A stretch of 64,000 bases of DNA from Epithemia pelagica (lineage: Eukaryota > Bacillariophyta > Bacillariophyceae > Surirellales > Surirellaceae), in contig OX337228.1 of assembly GCA_946965045.2 (NCBI GenBank), forward strand, positions 6,758,001 through 6,822,000. The letters are read 5' to 3'. Under the pieces are notes generated by a model, which worked only from the letters and a program-made list of their open reading frames with translations, did not search any database and was not told the origin of the DNA. This document shows positions 27,493 to 37,224 of the stretch, one piece after another; within the stretch, counting starts at the first letter, position 1, and every line of letters begins with the position of its first letter. A program made the translations under genes and the position numbers.

Positions 27493-29227
27493 ATGTTTTA
27501 TCGATCCACCTCCGTCGCCACCCGTTCCTGGCAAAGACTGTCGCACGCGTCCAGCGCAACAACCCGAATCCATCTTCCCAGCGCTGCTGCGATTCGATCC
27601 TATTCCTTGTCGGCCCCCCTTTGTTCGGATGACAGCAACAACAACAAGGGCAACAGCAACACTGTCGTGACGACCAAAAAGACTTTGGTGACTCGCGAAG
27701 AAGGCGTCCATCAAACCATGAAGGTATCGAAATCATGGCGGAACAAACCCTTGTTTCGTCGTCAAGGCGATGTCCGCTTCAAAACCGGAGCCGAAGCGGC
27801 CCAATTGTTGGTGGATGAAGCCACACGACGAGATGCCCCCCTGACGCAATTTATTGATTCCGTCTCGAGTGCCATGCATTGCTTGTCGCCCGTCTTTGAT
27901 CGGAATCCCAAATATGCCTTTATTGCCAAAACACTCATGGAACCGGAACGCTATTTGCAATTTCGAGTCGCCTGGATTGACGATATGGGTGTCGTCCGTA
28001 TGAATCGAGGCTTTCGGGTCCAATACAGTTCCTCCTTGGGATGCTTCGAAGGGGGCTTGCATTTTGGATCCCACGTGAGTAATGCCGTCATCAAGTCTCT
28101 GGCCTTTGATCAAGTCTTTTCCAATGCCTTGACCGGCTTTGACATGGGAGCCGCCGTGGGTGGGTCCGACTTTAATCCCCTCGACAAGAGCGAGGGCGAA
28201 TTGCAACGATTTTGTCAATCCTTCATGACCGAATTGGCCAAGTACATTGGTCCCGATATTGACAATCCCTGGATGGGCATGGGTGTCGGACAAGAAGAAA
28301 TGGGATACCTCTTTGGACAATTCAAACGCATCAACTCCAAAAATAGTATCCCCGGACGATACTTTCTCAGTGGCAATGTCGAAGTAAGTGCAACCGAATC
28401 CAAAATGATGTTGGAATGTCACGAAACCAAGCACTACGGAACATGTCTCACATACACCCTGTCCATTGTTGCGCGCGCACTCCAATTCTGCGATACAACT
28501 ACTACAACACCAAACAAATATTAATAAATAATGATAGAGTCCTGGATATGGAGTGGTTCATTTTGCCCATGAAATGTTGAAAGACAAGGGAGATTCCTTG
28601 GAAGGAAAGCGGTGTTTGATTGTCGGCAGTGGCAAGGTGGCTCGTTCCGTGGCTGACAAACTCTTGTCCTATGGAGCTTTACCCTTGACCTTTTCCGATG
28701 CTTCGGGTCATGTCTACGAACCGGATGGGATTAAAGAAGGACAATTGCGAACCATTAACAAAATCAAGGAAGAACGTGGGGCCCTGCTGGGACGGTACAT
28801 TATTTCTTCCACCACGGCGCAATTCAATGATCCCGACAATCTCTTTGACATTCCCTGCGATCTCGTTTTCCCCTGTGGTGCCATGTCGGCCATTGATACC
28901 GCCCAAGTCGAACAATTGGCCAACAATGGCTGTACGGGCATAATAGAAGGCGCCCAAAAGACGGTCACGGCGCCCGCCCGCAAGACACTCAAGAAACGAG
29001 GCATGTTGTACGGACCGCACAATGTCACCTTGACCGGAACGGCCATTGCGCATCACATTGGAGCCGGCATGACAGATGAACTCTTGGTGGACCATGTCGC
29101 CCGGATTTATCGAGAAGTCAAGGGAACGGCGTCGGAATTCAATGTCCGAGGAGACTTGTATGCCGGAGGCAACATTCAAGGCTTTTTGCGGGTCGCCAAC
29201 AAAATGGTGGGGCATGGAGCCGTGTAA
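27493..29227 (+). CDS. Glutamate-dehydrogenase homologue lacking catalytic residues (predicted pseudoenzyme)
   Basis: Two exons, 27493-28383 and 28538-29227, with a 154-nt GTAAGT..ATAG intron; 526 residues. The N-terminus (MFYRSTSVATRSWQRLSH) is a basic mitochondrial-type presequence. The body aligns with hexameric NADP-type GDH through both domains (GGxxxHFGSHVSNAVIKSLAFDQ; NALTGFDMG; RFCQSFMTEL; GSGKVARSV for the Rossmann fold; NIQGFLRVANKMVGHG end). But the catalytic set of Clostridium symbiosum GDH is gone: K89 becomes E186 (GCFEGG), K113 becomes S210 (VFSNAL), K125 becomes V222 (GAAVGG) and D165 becomes G262 (MGMGVG), at exactly conserved spacings of 24, 12 and 40. The gene is otherwise intact with good introns and no stops, so it is probably expressed with a regulatory or altered role, not GDH activity. 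Confidence 0.85.
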
Positions 29228-29933
29228 TAGTAGTTCCGAACAAGAGAACGAGAGAGAGAGACGGCTGTCTTGTGCTAGAGGAGAGACTTGTTCTAGACTC
29301 TTTAGTTGGATTGGCATTGCATCGTCCGAACTCATGTCTATAGCAGTATTGTGTGCAACTATCTATAATACTTGAGAATGACACAAAATCGTAAGGAATC
29401 CACAAACAGCGCACTGTAGAGGGCCCATTTCTTGCTTCAAACACGTTTTATAATATCCTTTGTTACTCCTAGGAGTAGGAGTGTAAATATGCAATCGTAA
29501 TTCGTAATGAAGAGCCATGGTCGACAATCTTCCTACCTAGTAATGTTAAGATGAACAACAGCTTTCATTAGTGCCACGCATAAACTCTTTCTCTCCTAGT
29601 AGTTGTTTGCATCAAATCCATGAGTTGTTCCAGGTTTGGTTTCGCGCTGCTTGCGTGGATAAGAAATAACATGCGACGGTATCGATTGTCAATATTGGTA
29701 TCTTCGTCGGACAGTAAATTCCATCTTCAGGTCCTCCCTCCTCCGTCTCGTTTATGTATTAGAACAACTAGGAAGCAAGTACAGGACCACTGAACCTGTA
29801 CTTCCAGTGCATCCCGGGGTAACCCAACAAAAGTATCGAGCGTAACTCTATGCGTATTGTGGCAATGATCTGGGAAAGGAGTACCAAGTGCACTTTGGCG
29901 AGAATGTGGACAATTGTCTCCATCAGCTATTTA
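29228..29933. other. Convergent intergenic stretch
   Basis: About 700 bp between the 3' ends of the GDH-like and DYRK genes. A 12-bp perfect palindrome ACTCCTAGGAGT lies near 29465. No gene is recognised. Confidence 0.45.
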
Positions 29934-32900
29934 TCAATTCGAAGGATACTTGATATCTTCTTCCGTCAGACTTTCGGCGTATTTCATCCAGGGATGCTCG
30001 AGGGCCTCCGAAGCGGAAGGTCTCTTGTCTGGATCGATCGTCAGAAGCTTTTGAATGAAATCTGTAAAAACTGCTTGTTGCTTCTCATCTTTCGAGAGTT
30101 TGGCATTGGAATTGTACCTTCTCATTAAGGACGACGAAAACCCTAACCTGGACGATAGACAGGTCACCTTTGGTTGGAAAAGATCCATGTATTTCTTCCT
30201 TCGGTCACTGGAGGTGTCATCGTCATCGTCGCTTGTCTCACTCTGCGAATCTTCATGTTCGTGCTCATCGGAAGCTAGTTTTTCGAATAACAAGCCGCAT
30301 TTCGTGAAAAACCGACCACTCTGTCTTCCTTGAGCAATCATATGAGACGGGAATGTGCCACAAATGGCTTCAATGCGGCTCAACATGGAAACAATGGAAT
30401 CGTTCTGGAATGTGACTTCACCTGTGTACATCTCGGCTACAACACAGCCCAAGGACCACACGTCGATTCGTCCGTCGTAGGGCAAACCCAGAATAACTTC
30501 GGGTGCCCGATATGATCTGGACTGAATGTAGGATGATTGACGGTCCGTCAAAAAGCAAGAACTTCCAAAGTCAATCACTTTTACTTGTGCTCGACTGTAA
30601 CTGCTCAAGAGAATATTCTCTGGCTTGACATCCGAATGCACCAGACCCAACTTATGTACAAAGTCAAGAGCAATCAGAATCTGTCTGGTCAAATAGCACA
30701 AACGGGGTATTGTAAAGTAAGGTTCTTCGTTGCTGTCAATAATGAACTTTCCGAATTCGAAAAGATTCTGTCGAAGCAGTTCCGTCACAATGATCAGGTG
30801 CTCCCTGTGATAAAAGAATGTCTTCATCTCGACAATGTTCATCTCCTGGCACATGCCTGTCTGACGCAAAAGCTCCAATATCTTGATTTCATCCAGCGAT
30901 TGGTCGAAAAAGTCTTTGGTATTCTTGATCACTTTCAGACAAACTTCATCATGACCATCTGGTCCATCTCCATCCGAGCTCAAATCCACGCATCGATAGG
31001 CTGTACTAAACGCAGCACTACCTAGTTCTCCTTCCACTAAGTATTGTCCGGCAACAACGTTTCCTGCCTCCAATACCAGATCTTTGGTCGGCTCAAAGCC
31101 CGTCACGTGCGACTTGTATATAATGGGCAGGTGAAAGTATTCCAAGTCGCCCATCTCGCCACGGCCGGTGGATTTGACACCCGGGAAACAAGCCAGTGGT
31201 TGTTCTTTGGGGTAAATACGTGCTCGTGTCGCAATTTCATCTTCCAGCCGGCTTTTCTTGGCGGCTTCTTTACTAGCCAATTCTTGCTTATCCAGCAGAT
31301 CTTCGGCTTCTTTCAAATCTCGTTCAAAGGCTTCATCGTTCTCATCGTCATCGTGTGCGCGCTTTTTCGCAGTGGCGATCATGCGCTCAAAGGCATATTC
31401 CACGGCGGCTAGCTGTAAGGTCGTTAATCGGATAATACGATAGCCCGCTTCATCGGGATTGCTCTCATCCCAGTCTGGTCGTTTGTCCACAAGCTTGAGA
31501 GATTGCACCATGTTCGAGTCCAACAAATGGGCGCACAAGGTTTTCATGAGTTCGTCCGTCTCCTCGTCGACTTCATGGGAGGAGTATTTGTCCCCCGTTT
31601 CGTCGGCCAACGCTCCCGTTACCATGGAAACAGCGGCCGACAAGGAATCCAACAGGGACGGGGAGGTATAGGAATCTCGTTGTTGTTCCATATCGCCTTC
31701 GAGCACAACTCCCGTCGTGCCCCCGGCGTTTTTACTGAGGGGGCCCAGAACTCCATCGAGTTCCGAGTGGTTGTTTTGATTTTCATCGTCATTTTCAATA
31801 TCACAAAATGCGTCGTCATCCTCGTCGTCGTCGTCGTCAATATCGGCATCCTCGTCTTCATCTTCTGCTTCTTCTTCTACTACGTCGTCTTGCACGTCTG
31901 ACCCTCGGATATCCGCCGAGCCACTTTCCTTGTCATCATAGTCGTCGTCGTCGTCCTGGTCCTCGTTTCGTTGTTTATCGGGGTCGGGGCTGAGAACACT
32001 TCGCACGCGTCGATCAATGACATCGTCTTTTTTGGACCGTACGGCCCGTTCTTCTTGCAAACGCACCATTTTGTCCAAGTCGTCTTCGGGTGGCGTTTCG
32101 TCCCGAGGCGGCGGCTGAGCCGCCCCCACGAGGGAGGTGTCAATGGTCAAGTTGGTTTTGGGGCGCGTAGTACTACTGGTGGTGCCTACAGCCGGTACGG
32201 CGGCTTCGGTGGGGGGTTGGAGCAGGCGGGCATTGTGATTGGGCGACGACGACCCCAAGGTGGACGTGGAAGGGGCACCGAGCAAATCGGTCATGGCACG
32301 GACCAAGGCATTTTCGCCATTCGTCGTACTGTCCAATACTTCAACGACGGCCTGTGGTCGAGTCTCCTCGGGACTGGCCGTCTTTTTTTCTTCTCCTCGA
32401 CTGGTCGTAGTAGTCGTCGTAGTAGGAGGAGGAGGATGCGTGGTGGGCCAGTGCGGAGCCGTGGTGGGTGGTGGTGATTGGGAGTCGTCGTGTGGGGTCC
32501 GCGTGGGTTCGGCCAAGGCGTGCAAGGATGCTGGTTCTCCTCCTCCTCCTCCCCGCGATCCTCTCCCTTGACTGTGGGCCCGTTCCAAAATGGCCAACAA
32601 GACTCGTTCGACCCCGCGATGCACCTCTTGCTCGGTGGTATTCGTAGTCGTATTATGACTACTCAGTGTCGTGGAAGGATTCATGGACGAGACTTGGGAG
32701 GGTGCCGCGGAGGTGGACAACAAGGTGGGCAGTCGATCGTCGTCGTCGGGTTCCGGTTCCTTGGTTCGAAAGGTGGTGGAGGAGGGGACCGATCGTGACG
32801 TGAGGGCTCCTCCTCCTTCCGCGTGGTCGTCGTCCAGGGTCGTGGTTGTGGTGGTGGGGTGCCCCAAGGACGCCAGGGCCGCCTCGGGTTGTGAGGCGTG

Positions 32901-33854
32901 GTGCAGCCATGGTTGTGGTCCCACGACAACATCGCTGTGGCTACTGCTGCTAGGGACGGCTGGTGCTTCGAGCGGCGTACTATACTTGTCTTCTTGTTTG
33001 AGTTCGGCCAGTCGGCTGGCATAGCGGGCCATGCGTTCTTGCCGTTGTTTGCGGCGGGCTTCAATTTCCGCTTGATAGGCTTCGCCCAAGGCCACGGCCG
33101 ACGGAGTCGTGGCAGTTGCCAAAGCCTCCTCGCTGGAGGATGGATCCATGGCGGATTCCGCCGCCAACAGGACCGTGGCCTTAGCAGTGTCTTCCTGTGA
33201 TGGTTCGTCCCGCAATTGCAAAATCCGATCGGCTTCGGGCGGTGTGCGAGACCGAGGATTCATTCTCGTCCACGACGACGACGAGGATGCTGCTGCTGCT
33301 TTGGACGAGGACTGGGGCGAACTGGGAGGATGGAGCAACATGCCATTGGGAGACGAAAAGGCGGCAGTCGTCGTCGTGTCACCGGCAGCCCGCGGCGTAC
33401 GATGTTTGCGCAAGAGATCGAGGGCTTCTTTAATGGCATCTTCGTAGGGATTGGAGACTTCGGAAGAAGCCGTGGAATGGTGGTGGTGATTGTGGGTAGT
33501 AGTAGTAGAATTGTGAGCATGATGCGTATAGTGCGTGGGAGTGGTCCCATCTCTCCGCGATTCGGCTTCCACGGCGGCTGGATGGCTGTTGCTGCCTCCG
33601 AGAATTTCGAGGCGTTGTTGTTCGTGTTCTTGCAAACTTTTTAAAATCTCGACCGAATCTCGATTCGTCGTGTCGTGTTGGGGTGGTGGTTGCTGCTGCT
33701 GTGGTTGGGGAGACAGAGTCGCTGTCGGTGGTGGTTGCACAAAGTCTTGGGCATTGTAAAAGCTAAAGCGCGTTTGGGTGTGATGCGAGCTCACCGAGGC
33801 ACTGTCCTTGTTGGTGGCGACACCATCACTGGCCGCCGATGCCGTGTCGTTCAT
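29934..33854 (-). CDS. DYRK-family protein kinase with long low-complexity N-terminus
   Basis: Single exon, 1306 residues from ATG 33854. Residues 1-900 are Ser/Thr/Pro/Gln/Asp-rich low complexity with coiled-coil patches (EAYQAEIEARRKQRQERM near 260) and a long acidic block (DDDDDYDDKES onward, about 640-690). The kinase domain covers about 935-1295: glycine loop GELGSAAFSTAY, catalytic Lys in VCLKVIKN, HSDVKPENIL (catalytic loop, about 1073), DFG in VIDFGSSCF, activation loop SSYIQSRSYRAPEVILG. Tyr-x-Gln-Ser-Arg in the activation loop is the DYRK/PRP4/HIPK autophosphorylation site. An acidic Ser/Asp insert sits in the C-lobe (SETSDDDDDTSS). DYRK kinases act in growth and cell-cycle control. 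Divergently paired with the GT64 gene. Confidence 0.9.
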   Translation of the reverse strand: MNDTASAASDGVATNKDSASVSSHHTQTRFSFYNAQDFVQPPPTATLSPQPQQQQPPPQHDTTNRDSVEILKSLQEHEQQRLEILGGSNSHPAAVEAESRRDGTTPTHYTHHAHNSTTTTHNHHHHSTASSEVSNPYEDAIKEALDLLRKHRTPRAAGDTTTTAAFSSPNGMLLHPPSSPQSSSKAAAASSSSSWTRMNPRSRTPPEADRILQLRDEPSQEDTAKATVLLAAESAMDPSSSEEALATATTPSAVALGEAYQAEIEARRKQRQERMARYASRLAELKQEDKYSTPLEAPAVPSSSSHSDVVVGPQPWLHHASQPEAALASLGHPTTTTTTLDDDHAEGGGALTSRSVPSSTTFRTKEPEPDDDDRLPTLLSTSAAPSQVSSMNPSTTLSSHNTTTNTTEQEVHRGVERVLLAILERAHSQGRGSRGGGGGEPASLHALAEPTRTPHDDSQSPPPTTAPHWPTTHPPPPTTTTTTTSRGEEKKTASPEETRPQAVVEVLDSTTNGENALVRAMTDLLGAPSTSTLGSSSPNHNARLLQPPTEAAVPAVGTTSSTTRPKTNLTIDTSLVGAAQPPPRDETPPEDDLDKMVRLQEERAVRSKKDDVIDRRVRSVLSPDPDKQRNEDQDDDDDYDDKESGSADIRGSDVQDDVVEEEAEDEDEDADIDDDDDEDDDAFCDIENDDENQNNHSELDGVLGPLSKNAGGTTGVVLEGDMEQQRDSYTSPSLLDSLSAAVSMVTGALADETGDKYSSHEVDEETDELMKTLCAHLLDSNMVQSLKLVDKRPDWDESNPDEAGYRIIRLTTLQLAAVEYAFERMIATAKKRAHDDDENDEAFERDLKEAEDLLDKQELASKEAAKKSRLEDEIATRARIYPKEQPLACFPGVKSTGRGEMGDLEYFHLPIIYKSHVTGFEPTKDLVLEAGNVVAGQYLVEGELGSAAFSTAYRCVDLSSDGDGPDGHDEVCLKVIKNTKDFFDQSLDEIKILELLRQTGMCQEMNIVEMKTFFYHREHLIIVTELLRQNLFEFGKFIIDSNEEPYFTIPRLCYLTRQILIALDFVHKLGLVHSDVKPENILLSSYSRAQVKVIDFGSSCFLTDRQSSYIQSRSYRAPEVILGLPYDGRIDVWSLGCVVAEMYTGEVTFQNDSIVSMLSRIEAICGTFPSHMIAQGRQSGRFFTKCGLLFEKLASDEHEHEDSQSETSDDDDDTSSDRRKKYMDLFQPKVTCLSSRLGFSSSLMRRYNSNAKLSKDEKQQAVFTDFIQKLLTIDPDKRPSASEALEHPWMKYAESLTEEDIKYPSN

Positions 33855-34662
33855 GTTGATTCAATCAAGGAAACTGGGACCTTTTAAACGTATTGGACGG
33901 ACCGACTTGTGCCCTCTTGTTGTCCAACGAGAGAAGGGATCGATCGAGCCGTAGAGTAGATTGCACCAACCAACGGGGTCTCCCACCAAACACCAAATCA
34001 AACAACGGATCCAATTCCTCTCACTGAAACACGAACGGGGCCTTTCCTTCGATGATCACAACACTCCACCAATCCAGAGACAAATGAATCCACAGAGAAC
34101 ACACACAAGAGAGAGAGAGCGAGAACAGGGTCCACAACAAAGGTGGCAATGAGATTGCTATGTTGTAATAATTGATTCTGGGAGAGGAGAGACGATGAAG
34201 AGAGAGAAATTGGTGCAGTGTGGTGGTGTGTGCGTTTTGGTACCGTCGCGCGCCGGTCCTGTGCCCGGCAGTCCTCGTACGTTAGAAATACATAGAAGAA
34301 CGCCGGCGCATGGATCCGATGGGATACTCTGGCACAGTCAGTACAGGCCGATTTTTGGATCGATTCAAAAGAAAAGAAATCAATGACGACACATGCTTTG
34401 GCGCCGCGGGCGCTCGAGTCTTGGATGAAACCGAGAAAATAGAAAAAATCCAACTCTTGAAAAATGAAAAAAAGGCAAACTGGAAAATGACCACAGACAC
34501 AGAAAGCGGCAATGGCATTCGCTCTCCCATCGAAACTCATCATCATCATCTTTTTCGTTGGTCGTTGGATGCATCTCCTCCTCCAAAAGAGTCACAAACA
34601 AACCAAAACAAGAGAGAGACTCGATCGGATTCCGGAACCACAACAACAACATCAACAACAGA
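33855..34662. promoter_or_regulatory. Upstream region of divergent DYRK and GT64 genes
   Basis: About 800 bp. Contains an ACACAAGAGAGAGAGA purine tract near 34100-34115 and A-rich tracts near 34440-34480. Open frames here are antisense-like and not supported. Confidence 0.4.
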
Positions 34663-36435
34663 ATGAAGCGACGAAAGGCCGTCGTCCCCCGATCGTTGGC
34701 CCATGGCATTTTGATTCGCATCGTCACTTGTGTGTTGCAACGACACGTGGCTTGCTTAGTGGGGTTGGGCTTTGCCACCATCGCCTGGACCGTGATTGCC
34801 TTGGTCCATGGCCATGCCCATGTATCGCACGAACCGCATCCGCACGAACAAACACGTCAAAAACTCTTGCTCCCCTTTATGAAGCACAAGGACTGGATTG
34901 CCCAAGACGAACAGGAATTGCAACGACCGCCCGACCACGATGTCGGGGCCGACTGGAAACTGCCCGAAGCTTTTTCGGCCGTCTTGTCACGGGCCTCGCA
35001 AATGCGGGATCATTGTACCAATTTGCAATCGGAACATGATTTTGTGGAGTTTGAAGCCTCCTTTCAAGTGCCCTTGGCAGGTACCAATGAAACCGTGGCC
35101 AGTTTGCCCTCGTTTGGGATTGTCGAACAATTGGAACACTTCAAGTACGATCCCTTGGGAGCCTTGGGAGGACGACAGTCGTCGTCGGATGGTGGCGGTT
35201 TGAATCCGGCCGATTGGAACTGTGTCCTTCCTCCCGAAACCGAATGTGACGAACAGACCTTGACGGTCATTTTCCTGGCACACAATCCGGATCGACTCGA
35301 AAAGGCCTTTTCACAAATCAAACTCTTGTTGACCGATACCAACTGGAAACGGCTCGTGCAGGAAGTCGTCTTGGTCTGGAATGGCGCTCGATCGGTGGAC
35401 GAATCCCCCGTGGGACAAAATCTCTTGTACTTTTCGGCCACGGCCGCTCTGCGCGTCGTGTATCCCCTGCGCATGGGCTTGGCCAATGATTTACTCAATC
35501 GCTATCACCCCAAGGTGGTCCAAGTCCAAACCAAGGCCCTTTTGTATTACGATGACGATGGTCCTTTTTATTCCTTTGCAGCCGTCCAAGCGGGCTTTGA
35601 ACTCTGGAAACGACATAGTTTAAGTCAAGTCGGGGCCATGGCGCGGCAACTCACCTACAGTCCTCGTCAACAACGCGAACACGACCTCTTGGTGGCCGAC
35701 CATCCCGAGGCGGCCGATCGGCAATTTGTTTCGCAGTGTACCAATGTCCAGGATGAGCTCGAGTACAATTATCGCTATTTTGCCAATTACAATGCCAACA
35801 TGGTCTTGCCCAGTGGCTCTTTCTTGCATGCCAATTACTTGTGTTTTCTGTTTCATCCCGCCCTCGAACCCATTCGACACTTTGTCCGACAACATCCCGT
35901 CCGACCCGACGATGTCACGGTCAGCATGATTGTCTCCCAATTGGCCGGACGAGCCCCGCGCGTCTACAGTCGACGTCTCAATCCTGACACAGGCCCAGAT
36001 GAAACGAACAAAAAGAAAAGGCCACGTAAACGACGCCAACGACAAGCGCGACGACGACTATTCGATCAAGAAGAAGAAGAAGAAGAAGATGATGATGATG
36101 ATGATGATGGAACAACGGTTGCTACTGATGATGGTATGGACTACTCGAATGCCACGGCCACGCAGCATCATCGTCGACTCATGTTTGACATTAATTGGGA
36201 TGCCAAGGGCGGTATGAATCGTCAAAAACAAGTGTGGGCCAACTTGCGAACCCAAGCCGTCAATGCCTTGGTTCAATATTTTGGCAGTCTCAATTCGGGA
36301 TCCATCGGATGGTGTCACGGCTCGACCTTGTACCATGACACGTCCGTCGCTGGACACTGTAAACCCGACATGGCCAAAATTGGATGGCTCTCCTGGATGA
36401 ATCCCGATGGAACACCCAAAGAAACCTGTCCCTAA
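34663..36435 (+). CDS. Exostosin-type glycosyltransferase (GT64 domain), type II membrane protein
   Basis: Single exon, 590 residues. ATG 34663 chosen; upstream frame is open but starts from non-ATG codons. A basic N-terminus precedes one TM helix (GLGFATIAWTVIALVHG, about 36-52), giving Golgi type II topology. A stem and luminal region follow. The GT64 fold begins near residue 199 (LTVIFLAHNPDRLEKAF) and includes the metal-binding DDD in LLYYDDDGPFY (about 296) with the downstream PSGSFLHANYLCFLF and RPDDVTVSMIVS blocks. GT64 enzymes transfer GlcNAc or GalNAc to glycan backbones, as in EXT proteins. A basic then poly-Glu/Asp insert (RKRRQRQARRRLFDQ onward) interrupts the C-terminal part. The pairing of Cys residues in the tail is typical of luminal proteins. 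Confidence 0.8.
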   Translation: MKRRKAVVPRSLAHGILIRIVTCVLQRHVACLVGLGFATIAWTVIALVHGHAHVSHEPHPHEQTRQKLLLPFMKHKDWIAQDEQELQRPPDHDVGADWKLPEAFSAVLSRASQMRDHCTNLQSEHDFVEFEASFQVPLAGTNETVASLPSFGIVEQLEHFKYDPLGALGGRQSSSDGGGLNPADWNCVLPPETECDEQTLTVIFLAHNPDRLEKAFSQIKLLLTDTNWKRLVQEVVLVWNGARSVDESPVGQNLLYFSATAALRVVYPLRMGLANDLLNRYHPKVVQVQTKALLYYDDDGPFYSFAAVQAGFELWKRHSLSQVGAMARQLTYSPRQQREHDLLVADHPEAADRQFVSQCTNVQDELEYNYRYFANYNANMVLPSGSFLHANYLCFLFHPALEPIRHFVRQHPVRPDDVTVSMIVSQLAGRAPRVYSRRLNPDTGPDETNKKKRPRKRRQRQARRRLFDQEEEEEEDDDDDDDGTTVATDDGMDYSNATATQHHRRLMFDINWDAKGGMNRQKQVWANLRTQAVNALVQYFGSLNSGSIGWCHGSTLYHDTSVAGHCKPDMAKIGWLSWMNPDGTPKETCP

Positions 36436-37224
36436 TAGCAGCTCGTAGTAGAGTGACTGCGAGAACAACAACACACACAGACACACACAAGTTTGTGTGT
36501 CTGTGATTCACGACACCTTGCCCAACCTTTCCATGAACAAGAGTGCCAAGTGATGGACTCGTTCCAAAGAGATGGTGATGGCTTCCATATCTCTCTCTCA
36601 TCCTGTCCATGCTACGGCATGTCATGAAAGATGGAGCCAAGGAAAGAAACTACCCATTAAAAAACGATTGAATGTGGGGAACCATGAACATTCGGTCCCA
36701 AGGATCAAGTGTGGATCGACACAAGTCTTGTTTTGGGAACCGCCTGGTTTCATTGTTCCACACAGTCTCTCGAGTAGTGTACCAGCAGCGCTGGTGTCGT
36801 ATGGGTGGGAGCCACCGACGACTGTCGGCAGTGCTCTTGTTCCATAGTTAACCGACCTACCGTCGTCGTAGAGGATGTCGCAAGACGAGCCATGTGCTCG
36901 TCCTGCTCTATATCGATATATAGGTAGATATGCTGCTCAACGAGAGTACAGGATTGGTTGTCTCTCCTCCTTGGATCCTTAGGATTGTTTGGCAAGAGGT
37001 AGTTGAGGCACACAAAAGAGCTCCACAACTCAAATCGCTAGAGGGATTTTGGTAAGGTTAGAGGAGGTAGATCGGGAGGAAGAAGTGTGGGAGGAAGCGT
37101 CGCACATCAGTCGGATAAACTGGGTCGCGAGAATTTCAAGATTTTGAATCTCCATGTTCTATGTCGACCAACCATGTCGATTCCACATTTCATTTTCCAA
37201 AGACTGGAACTGTGTTTAGCAACC
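36436..37224. other. Intergenic stretch
   Basis: About 790 bp with the GT64 3' flank and the DDX49 promoter. Apart from the hairpin above and an AT palindrome (ATATCGATATATA near 36910), nothing is recognised. Confidence 0.4.
36476..36505 (+). terminator. Perfect 12-bp hairpin in GT64 3' flank
   Basis: CACAGACACACA and TGTGTGTCTGTG form a perfect 12-bp stem with a 6-nt loop (CAAGTT), 40 bp after the GT64 stop. In RNA it would be a stable 3' UTR hairpin; a processing or stability role is inferred, not shown. It sits in a CA-repeat context and could have arisen by slippage. Confidence 0.4.
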
